From Megamonas sp. UBA1792 (GTDB lineage: Bacteria > Bacillota_C > Negativicutes > Selenomonadales > Selenomonadaceae), in assembly GCA_002315155.1 (NCBI GenBank), contig DCFY01000046.1, positions 4,812-16,538 on the forward strand: a stretch of DNA of 11,727 nucleotides, read 5' to 3'. The notes under the pieces were generated by a model. It had not been told where the DNA came from and made no database searches. It was given only the letters and a program-made list of their open reading frames with translations. Positions 6,774 through 11,727 of this stretch are shown here, piece after piece (positions within the stretch are counted from its first letter, which is position 1; every line of letters begins with the position of its first letter). A program made the position numbers and the translations under genes.

Positions 6774-8091
6774 ACCGATTGTTGCGATTGTCGGGCGCCC
6801 AAATGTTGGTAAATCAACTTTATTCAATCAGATTGGTAAAAAACGAGTCTCGATTGTCGAAGATTTTCCGGGGGTAACCCGCGATCGCATTTATATGGAT
6901 GCTGAATGGTTGAATCATTCGTTTACAATGATTGATACAGGTGGTATCGAAATTGAGACGGCAGATGATATGGTTAATTCGATGCGGCAGCAAGCACTGA
7001 TTGCGATGGAAGAAGCCGATGTTATTATGCTCGTCGTCGATGGGCGTACAGGGATGCTAAGCACAGATGAAGAGGTTGCGAATATCTTGCGGACGACTAA
7101 AAAACCAGTTGTTTTAGCTGTGAATAAGATTGATAGTCCGAGTCGTGAAATGGATATGTATGAATTTTATAATCTTGGTCTTGGCGAGCCCGTGCCGATT
7201 TCAGCATCGAATTCACTGAATCTCGGCGATCTTCTCGATCGTATTGTTGCAGTTTTTCCGAAAGAAAGTATCGAAGATAAGGAAGCCGATGAAATCAGCA
7301 TTGCTGTTATTGGTCGGCCAAATGTTGGGAAGTCTTCAATTGTCAATGCACTTATTGGTGCGGAACGTGTTATTGTAAGTAGTATTCCAGGAACGACACG
7401 TGATGCAATTGATACGCATTTTATAAAAGATGATGCAAAATATATGCTTATTGATACAGCGGGGATGCGTCGCAGAGGGAAAATTGATTTACCGGTAGAA
7501 CGTTACAGCGTTATGCGGTCTTTACGTGCCATTGATCGAGCAGATGTTGTGCTTATGGTCATCAACGCGGAAGAAGGCATTCTTGAGCAGGATAAGAAGA
7601 TTGCTGGCTATGCACATGAATCCGGTAAAGGTGTTGTTCTTGTTGTGAATAAGTGGGATCTTTTTGAAAAGGATGATAAATCGACATTGCGCTTCACAGA
7701 AGATTTGCGTGATGAAATCGGCTTTTTACAGTATGCACCAGTGTTGTATACGTCAGCACTTACGAAACAGCGGATAGGTCGTATAACGGAGCTTGTTAAG
7801 TATGTAGCGGATCAACAGTCGATGCGTATTCAGACAAGTGTATTGAACGAACTTATCCGCGATGCGGTCTCGATCAATCCACCTCCGGCACATCGTGGGA
7901 AACGTTTGAAAATTTTATTTATGACACAGGTTGATATCAAACCACCGAAATTTATTGTTTTTGTAAATGATCCGGAGCTTATGCATTTTTCGTATTTGCG
8001 GTTTATTGAAAACAAGCTGCGTGAAAGTTTTGGTTTTGAAGGAACACCTTTGAAGCTTATTGCACGTGGTAGAAAAGAAGAGGATGAATAA
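6766..8091 (+). CDS. der: Ribosome assembly GTPase Der (EngA)
   Basis: Der is an essential tandem-GTPase that assists maturation of the 50S ribosomal subunit. The protein is 441 aa, close to the B. subtilis form (about 436 aa). GTPase domain 1 has P-loop GRPNVGKST (10-18), switch region PGVTRDR, DTGG, and NKID (120-123). GTPase domain 2 has GRPNVGKSS (183-191), PGTTRDAID, DTAGMRRRGKI and NKWD (295-298). The rest, from about residue 350, is the KH-like C-terminal domain (NPPPAHRGKRLKI, then KFIVFVNDPELMHFSYLRF). The start is the ATG at 6766, at the natural MSKPIVAIVGRPN beginning, with GAGTGA at 6755-6760. A farther upstream ATG at 6724 would add 14 residues from inside the previous gene and is not used. 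It overlaps the previous gene by 8 nt; plsY follows after 2 nt. Confidence 0.97.
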   Translation: MSKPIVAIVGRPNVGKSTLFNQIGKKRVSIVEDFPGVTRDRIYMDAEWLNHSFTMIDTGGIEIETADDMVNSMRQQALIAMEEADVIMLVVDGRTGMLSTDEEVANILRTTKKPVVLAVNKIDSPSREMDMYEFYNLGLGEPVPISASNSLNLGDLLDRIVAVFPKESIEDKEADEISIAVIGRPNVGKSSIVNALIGAERVIVSSIPGTTRDAIDTHFIKDDAKYMLIDTAGMRRRGKIDLPVERYSVMRSLRAIDRADVVLMVINAEEGILEQDKKIAGYAHESGKGVVLVVNKWDLFEKDDKSTLRFTEDLRDEIGFLQYAPVLYTSALTKQRIGRITELVKYVADQQSMRIQTSVLNELIRDAVSINPPPAHRGKRLKILFMTQVDIKPPKFIVFVNDPELMHFSYLRFIENKLRESFGFEGTPLKLIARGRKEEDE

Positions 8092-8093
8092 CC

Positions 8094-8687
8094 ATGGATT
8101 TTGTTTTTGTCTGTGTTTTGAGTTATCTTGTAGGTTCGATTCCGAGTGGACTTGTTCTTGGTAAGGTTGTCTGGCATACAGATCTCAGGGAACATGGCAG
8201 TCACAATATTGGAGCAACGAATGCTTGGCGGACTCTTGGGAAAGGGCCAGGTTTTTTGGTCTTTTTTCTTGATTTGCTGAAGGGAGTCATCGGGGTATGG
8301 CTTGGAATGAATATTTCAGGCTTGCCAATGGCGATGGTTTTAGGTGGTATATTTGCTATTGTTGGTCATTCGTGGTCATTGCTGCTAGGCTTCAAAGGTG
8401 GTAAAGGTGTAGCCACGGGGCTGGGCGTTATTGCAATGCTCATGCCACAAGCAACGATCATCGTTTTTGCTGTCTGGTTTGCCATTGTATATAGTACGAA
8501 ATATGTGTCTTTGGGTTCTATTGTCGCAGCGGCACTTGTACCGATACTGGCATGGCTTTTTGCTTATCCAACAGAATATTTTTCTTTTGGCATTATTGCA
8601 GCTGTTTTTGTTATCTACCGTCATAAGACAAATATTGATCGATTGTTGAATGGGACTGAAAGTAAAATTAAAGCTGGACATTATTAA
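8094..8687 (+). CDS. plsY: Acyl-phosphate:glycerol-3-phosphate acyltransferase
   Basis: PlsY is an integral membrane enzyme that moves an acyl chain from acyl-phosphate (made by PlsX) to the sn-1 position of glycerol-3-phosphate, giving the lysophosphatidate that PlsC then acylates. The protein is 197 aa, normal for the family. The three conserved loops are visible: GSIPSG at residues 14-19, the HGSHNIGATNAWRTLGKGPG block, and HSWSLLLGFKGGKGVATGLG. Several hydrophobic stretches between them match the multi-span topology of PlsY. The start is the ATG at 8094, 2 nt after der, with GAGGA at 8080-8084 inside the der end. A strong terminator follows. PlsX is not in this window. Confidence 0.96.
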   Translation: MDFVFVCVLSYLVGSIPSGLVLGKVVWHTDLREHGSHNIGATNAWRTLGKGPGFLVFFLDLLKGVIGVWLGMNISGLPMAMVLGGIFAIVGHSWSLLLGFKGGKGVATGLGVIAMLMPQATIIVFAVWFAIVYSTKYVSLGSIVAAALVPILAWLFAYPTEYFSFGIIAAVFVIYRHKTNIDRLLNGTESKIKAGHY

Positions 8688-8706
8688 GAAACTATAGATA
8701 TAACAT

Positions 8707-8756
8707 AAATGCCCGTAAAGAATTCTTTTTTTTAGAATAAGCGGGCATTTTCTTGT
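8707..8756 (+). terminator. Composite intrinsic terminator after plsY
   Basis: AAATGCCCG (8707-8715) pairs perfectly with CGGGCATTT (8742-8750). An inner 5-bp stem, ATTCT (8722-8726) with AGAAT (8734-8738), closes a T-rich loop and is separated from the outer stem by an internal loop. The outer stem ends in TTTTCTT (8748-8754). The opposite strand has no good U-tract, so it acts mainly in the plus direction. Confidence 0.9.
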
Positions 8757-8764
8757 ACGTGCTA

Positions 8765-8794
8765 TTGTCAAGTGTAAACAAAAGATGGTATAAT
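8765..8794 (+). promoter_or_regulatory. Sigma-A-type promoter of the pheB-hom-thrB operon
   Basis: The -35 box TTGTCA is at 8765-8770 and the -10 box TATAAT at 8789-8794, with an 18-bp spacer. TGG just before the -10 makes it an extended -10 as well. Transcription should start near 8801, giving a leader of about 43 nt, too short for a T-box or riboswitch. It sits directly after the plsY terminator. Confidence 0.85.
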
Positions 8795-8843
8795 GTCTGC
8801 TGTATATAGAAGTTTATCCATTCTAAAAGTACGGAGGGTTAAT

Positions 8844-9290
8844 ATGAATAAAGAAAAGTCCGGTTTTTTTCTTGTCAGAGAAGAAATACTGCCGGAAGCA
8901 ATCAAAAAAACAATACGTGTAAAGGAAATGCTTAAACGCGGTGATGCAAGAACAATTAATGAAGCTGTTGAAAAGATGGAATTGAGTCGTAGTGCATACT
9001 ATAAGTATAAAGATTTTGTTTTTCCGTTCTATGAAGCAAGTCAGAATAAGATAGTCACGTTGACATTTCTGCTCGAACATAAGCAGGGGGTTTTATCGAG
9101 TGTACTTAATACGATTTCGGCGGATTCTGGCAGCGTACTTACGATCAATCAAGGAATTCCTTTGCAGGGAGTTGCGAATGCTACGGTTTCAATTGAAACC
9201 GTAAATCTTGTCATCGATCTGGAAGCTTTGCTTGATAAACTCAGAATGGTTGATGGTGTAAAACGGCTTGAGGTTTTAGGGCAGGCATAA
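8844..9290 (+). CDS. pheB: HTH-ACT protein of the UPF0735/PheB family, possible ThrR-like threonine regulator
   Basis: This 148-aa protein matches the Firmicute UPF0735/PheB family (B. subtilis member about 147 aa). The N-terminal half begins GFFLVREEILPEAIKKTIRVKE and continues with INEAVEKMELSRSAYYKYKD, a helix-turn-helix-like segment (residues about 35-55). The C-terminal half, from about residue 70 (VTLTFLLEHKQGVLSSVLN), is an ACT domain of the kind that binds amino acids. From what I recall of the family, the B. subtilis protein (YszB, formerly PheB) was renamed ThrR after being shown to bind DNA and control hom and thrCB. Placement as first gene before hom and thrB supports that role here, although direct evidence is absent. 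The start is the ATG at 8844, with GGAGGG at 8833-8838. An in-frame ATG at 8793 lies in the -10 box and cannot be used. Confidence 0.9.
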   Translation: MNKEKSGFFLVREEILPEAIKKTIRVKEMLKRGDARTINEAVEKMELSRSAYYKYKDFVFPFYEASQNKIVTLTFLLEHKQGVLSSVLNTISADSGSVLTINQGIPLQGVANATVSIETVNLVIDLEALLDKLRMVDGVKRLEVLGQA

Positions 9291-9299
9291 GGGAAAGAT

Positions 9300-9306
9300 G
9301 GAGGTG
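9300..9306 (+). promoter_or_regulatory. Shine-Dalgarno deciding the hom start
   Basis: GGAGGTG ends 6 nt before the ATG at 9313. The alternative ATG at 9298 overlaps this site and has only a GGGAAAG upstream, so 9313 is preferred. Confidence 0.75.
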
Positions 9307-9312
9307 TGTCGG

Positions 9313-10614
9313 ATGAGGGACAAGATAAATATAGGCTTATTGGGATTTGGTACGGTTGGGACAGGAGTTGCCCGGGTGCTTAAGGAAAATGAACATGAAA
9401 TTACGCAGAAAGTCGGCGCACAACTCCACATTAAAACTGTACTCGTTCGTAATGTAAAAACAAAACGTGATTTTTCGGGTGATTTTTTTATAACGGATAA
9501 GATTGAAGATGTTTTACAGGATGACGATATAGATATTGTTATTGAACTTATGGGTGGAATTCATCCATCGCGTGAATACATGCTGCGAGCAATGGAAGCA
9601 GGTAAGAATATTGTGACAGCGAATAAAGATGTTTTAGCGCAGTTCGGTAAAGATATGTTTGATGCAGCAGAAAAAAATGATGTTGAGTTTATGTTTGAAG
9701 CAAGTGTTGGTGGTGGTATTCCAATCATAACCCCGCTGAAGCAATGCCTCACAGCGAATAAAATAACTGAAGTTATTGGAATTGTAAATGGTACGACGAA
9801 CTATATGCTTACGAAAATGACACAGGCAGGCATGGACTATAAAACTGTATTGGCTGAAGCACAAGCAAAAGGATACGCTGAAGCTAATCCGGCAGCAGAT
9901 GTCGAAGGTCTTGATGCAGCACGGAAGGCTGCTATTTTAGCCTCAATTGCATTCAACACGCGTGTTGGTCTTGATGATGTATCTGTAGAAGGCATCACAA
10001 AGATAACACCGGCAGACATCGAGTATGCGACAGAGTTGGGCTATGTTATTAAGCTTTTGGCAATTGCCAAGGATTCACCGGAAAAGGGTGTCGATGTTCG
10101 CGTACATCCGGCATTTCTTCCGAAAGAGCACCCTTTGGCAGCAGTCAATGACGTATTTAACGCAATCTATGTCTGTGGCAATGCAATTGGTGAAGCGATG
10201 TTTTATGGCCGGGGTGCTGGAGCTTTGCCAACAGCATCGGCTGTTATTGCAGATGTTATTGATATATCGCGTGATATTGTGAATGAGACATTTGGTCGCG
10301 TACGCTGCACTTGCTATGAGCATAAGAAGTTCTGTCCAATTGACGAAACAAAGTCAGCTTATTATGTTCGCCTTCTTGTCGATGATCAGCCTGGTGTTCT
10401 GGGGGCAATTGCAATGGCTTTTGGAGAAAATGACGTGAGTCTGAATTCTGTTATACAAACACGTAAAGTTGGGGAACGTGCAGAAATTGTTGCAATTACG
10501 CATTGTGTTTTACAGAAAAAAATCAGAAAGGCAGCGGAAACGTTGCAGGCGTTGCCGGTTGTTACGGAAATCCGCAATATGATTCGTGTGGAAAATCCCC
10601 AGGAGGCTTGTTGA
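9313..10614 (+). CDS. hom: Homoserine dehydrogenase with C-terminal ACT domain
   Basis: The enzyme reduces aspartate-semialdehyde to homoserine with NAD(P)H, the branch point toward threonine and methionine. The protein is 433 aa, the same length as the monofunctional Bacillus enzyme, with no aspartokinase domain. The dinucleotide-binding loop GLLGFGTVGTG is at the N-terminus. Next come TANKDVLA, the GIVNGTTNYMLTKM signature, and EGLDAARKAAI, in which D201 and K205 correspond to the catalytic Asp and Lys of yeast homoserine dehydrogenase. GRGAGALPTASAVIAD follows. The last 80 or so residues (from VRLLVDDQPGVLGAIA) form an ACT domain, which suggests feedback control by an amino acid, usually threonine. 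It starts 22 nt after pheB and ends 2 nt before thrB. Threonine synthase (thrC) is not in the window. Confidence 0.97.
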   Translation: MRDKINIGLLGFGTVGTGVARVLKENEHEITQKVGAQLHIKTVLVRNVKTKRDFSGDFFITDKIEDVLQDDDIDIVIELMGGIHPSREYMLRAMEAGKNIVTANKDVLAQFGKDMFDAAEKNDVEFMFEASVGGGIPIITPLKQCLTANKITEVIGIVNGTTNYMLTKMTQAGMDYKTVLAEAQAKGYAEANPAADVEGLDAARKAAILASIAFNTRVGLDDVSVEGITKITPADIEYATELGYVIKLLAIAKDSPEKGVDVRVHPAFLPKEHPLAAVNDVFNAIYVCGNAIGEAMFYGRGAGALPTASAVIADVIDISRDIVNETFGRVRCTCYEHKKFCPIDETKSAYYVRLLVDDQPGVLGAIAMAFGENDVSLNSVIQTRKVGERAEIVAITHCVLQKKIRKAAETLQALPVVTEIRNMIRVENPQEAC

Positions 10615-10616
10615 AT

Positions 10617-11531
10617 ATGCCAGAAAAAACAATAAGAGTACGTGTGCCGGGCACGACAGCGAACTGCGGCCCGGGCTTTGATACAATTGGTATTGCTTGT
10701 AATATATATAATGAGCTTGAGCTTACCTTGCGAAAGGAAGAAAAGCTTATAATTGAAATTAGTGGTGAAGGTGCCGGGAATATACCTTGTGATTCACGAA
10801 ATATTGTCTGGCGGTCCATTCAGCATCTTTTAGAGAAGGCAAATGTTGAATATAAGGGTGCATATATAAAAATGCGAAACAATGTGCCCCTTTCACGTGG
10901 TCTTGGCAGCAGTGCTGCTGCTATTGTTGCTGGTCTTAAAGCCGCAAATGTAGCCTTAGGCAATCCCTTTAACCGGAGGGAGATTTTTCAGATGGCAACA
11001 GAACTCGAGGGACATCCGGATAATGTCGCACCGGCAATTTTTGGCGGCGTGACAATTAGTGTTGTCGAGAATGGCCAGCCGGAGTGTTTATCTTTCATAC
11101 CGAAGATACCTTTGCAACTAATTGTTGCAGTACCGGAATTCTCATTGTCAACACGGTCTGCACGTAATGTATTGCCCGAAATGGTTCCGATGAAGGATGC
11201 AATCTTTAACATAAGTCGGGCATCACTGCTTGTTGCGGCGCTTTGCCGCGGTGACACAAGACATTTGCGTCATGCATTTGAGGATATGATTCATCAGCCT
11301 TATCGAGCGAAGCTTATTCCAGGCATGTATGATGTGTTTGAAGCAGCCAAAAATGCGGGTGCACTTGGTGCCTGTATGAGTGGGGCCGGGCCATGCCTTA
11401 TTGCATTTGCGACAGAGGGCGGAGATGCAATAGGTGCGTCTATGGTTGCGGCATTTGATGCCAATAAAGTCAAGGCAAAATATTTACTCCTTACTATAGA
11501 TAGCCGTGGTGTACACATTATAAAAGATTAA
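10617..11531 (+). CDS. thrB: Homoserine kinase
   Basis: This GHMP-family kinase phosphorylates homoserine to O-phosphohomoserine with ATP in the cytosol, committing it to threonine. The protein is 304 aa, typical in length. The three GHMP motifs are present: the N-terminal VPGTTANCGPGFDTIG, the ATP-binding PLSRGLGSSAAA (GLGSSA at 95-100), and the C-terminal GACMSGAGPCLIAF (251-264). GHPDNVAPAIFGG (132-144) is a further conserved block. The ATG at 10617 is chosen: AGGAGG lies at 10601-10606 and the protein then begins at the usual MPEKTIRVRVPGT. The frame is open back to 10503 inside hom, but that adds 38 residues unlike the family. A TTG at 10611 is a less likely start. The gene follows the hom stop by 2 nt and precedes a terminator. 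Confidence 0.97.
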   Translation: MPEKTIRVRVPGTTANCGPGFDTIGIACNIYNELELTLRKEEKLIIEISGEGAGNIPCDSRNIVWRSIQHLLEKANVEYKGAYIKMRNNVPLSRGLGSSAAAIVAGLKAANVALGNPFNRREIFQMATELEGHPDNVAPAIFGGVTISVVENGQPECLSFIPKIPLQLIVAVPEFSLSTRSARNVLPEMVPMKDAIFNISRASLLVAALCRGDTRHLRHAFEDMIHQPYRAKLIPGMYDVFEAAKNAGALGACMSGAGPCLIAFATEGGDAIGASMVAAFDANKVKAKYLLLTIDSRGVHIIKD

Positions 11532-11537
11532 ATGATA

Positions 11538-11576
11538 GATAGCTGCAAAGGGGAACCTGTGCAGCTATTTTAATTT
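11538..11576 (+). terminator. Intrinsic terminator after thrB
   Basis: ATAGCTGC (11539-11546) pairs perfectly with GCAGCTAT (11561-11568). One more A-T pair, an A-G mismatch and a 3-bp AGG/CCT stem lead to a GGAA (GNRA-type) tetraloop at 11552-11555. TTTTAATTT follows the stem. The operon probably ends here. Confidence 0.85.
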
Positions 11577-11577
11577 G

Positions 11578-11583
11578 AGGTGG
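11578..11583 (+). promoter_or_regulatory. Shine-Dalgarno for the start of the last gene
   Basis: AGGTGG ends 5 nt before the TTG at 11589 and supports that codon as the start. No ATG is available between the in-frame stop at 11571 and the conserved motif. Confidence 0.65.
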
Positions 11584-11588
11584 AGTGT

Positions 11589-11727
11589 TTGCAGGAAGAA
11601 GAGTTTGTACAAAAAATTAGTATATTGGGGGGGAAAGCTTATATTGCAGGTGGCTGGGTCCGAGATATATTTCTAAAAAAAGAAGGAAAAGATAAGGACT
11701 ATGTGATAAGCGGCGTAGATGAAAAAA
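11589..11727 (+). CDS. cca: tRNA nucleotidyltransferase / poly(A) polymerase family, 5' part
   Basis: Only the first 46 codons are visible; the gene runs off the window. The class II nucleotidyltransferase signature is clear: AYIAGGWVRD (11637-11666) holds the family's GGxVRD motif, and KDKDYVISG supplies the metal-binding Asp pair. Family members add CCA to tRNA 3' ends or make poly(A) tails; in Firmicutes the usual member is the CCA-adding enzyme, so cca is likely, but the domains that would separate the types lie outside. The start is taken as TTG at 11589 from the ribosome binding site spacing; GTG at 11580 is possible but would overlap that site. The frame is intact across a run of seven G (11627-11633). 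It lies after the thrB terminator, so it needs its own promoter or read-through; I cannot point to one. Confidence 0.8.
   Translation, partial: MQEEEFVQKISILGGKAYIAGGWVRDIFLKKEGKDKDYVISGVDEK

Noticed and set aside
8431..8649. 72-codon plus-strand frame inside plsY
   Set aside because: Out-of-frame reading of plsY; its hydrophobic look comes from the U-rich codons of the membrane protein.
8775..8816. TAAAC/GTTTA inverted half-sites around the promoter as a regulator operator
   Set aside because: Only 5 bp each and 32 nt apart in AT-rich DNA, so chance is a sufficient explanation.
8793..8843. Earlier ATG for the PheB-like gene
   Set aside because: The codon overlaps the -10 box and would not be transcribed.
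8801..8843. T-box or riboswitch in the leader of the threonine operon
   Set aside because: The leader is only about 43 nt and holds no T-box sequence, antiterminator or terminator hairpin.
10503..10616. Earlier ATG for thrB, 114 nt inside hom
   Set aside because: The 38 extra residues are out-of-frame hom sequence; AGGAGG marks the ATG at 10617.
1..11727. Mobile element, CRISPR array, defence system or other accessory island
   Set aside because: I saw no transposase, integrase, spaced direct repeats or tRNA gene; coding is dense, single-stranded in orientation and made of conserved core genes.

Overview
The window is an ordinary-looking, all plus-strand block of core housekeeping genes from a low-to-moderate GC Firmicute (Bacillota). 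I infer the class Negativicutes (Selenomonas/Megasphaera/Veillonella-like) or a clostridial relative. The reasons are the ispH-rpsA adjacency with overlap (these two are often one fused gene in such bacteria), a UPF0735/PheB-type HTH-ACT protein, a Bacillus-type (class II) EPSP synthase and strong AGGAGG-like ribosome binding sites. The genus cannot be fixed from sequence reading alone.

Layout. (1) 1-3263: the 3' part of a BaiN/HI0933-type flavoprotein, then aroA (shikimate pathway), cmk (CMP kinase) and plsC (1-acyl-glycerol-3-phosphate acyltransferase), closely spaced and probably co-transcribed. (2) 3264-5352: a short gap with an extended -10 promoter candidate, then ispH (last step of the MEP isoprenoid pathway) and rpsA (four S1 domains). 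These overlap by 49 nt in different frames and are followed by an intrinsic terminator. (3) 5373-8756: a PDZ/radical-SAM/DUF512 protein of unknown function, der (double-GTPase ribosome assembly factor, 8-nt overlap) and plsY (acyl-phosphate:glycerol-3-phosphate acyltransferase), closed by a strong composite terminator. (4) 8765-11576: a good sigma-A-type promoter, then a PheB/ThrR-like HTH-ACT regulator, hom (homoserine dehydrogenase) and thrB (homoserine kinase), closed by a hairpin terminator with a GGAA loop. This is a self-contained threonine-branch operon. (5) 11589-end: the first 46 codons of a tRNA nucleotidyltransferase/poly(A) polymerase family gene, probably cca.

Functional links: PlsY and PlsC catalyse successive steps to phosphatidate. 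S1 and Der both serve the ribosome. Hom and ThrB bracket homoserine in threonine synthesis, with an ACT-domain protein that may sense an amino acid and regulate the operon.

I see no mobile element, CRISPR array, rRNA or tRNA gene, and no sign of a new defence or accessory system. The observation most worth checking is the ispH/rpsA junction. A TAT-AAA-AAG stretch sits just past a perfect Shine-Dalgarno, and a -1 slip there would yield an IspH-S1 fusion like the one encoded in one frame by related bacteria.
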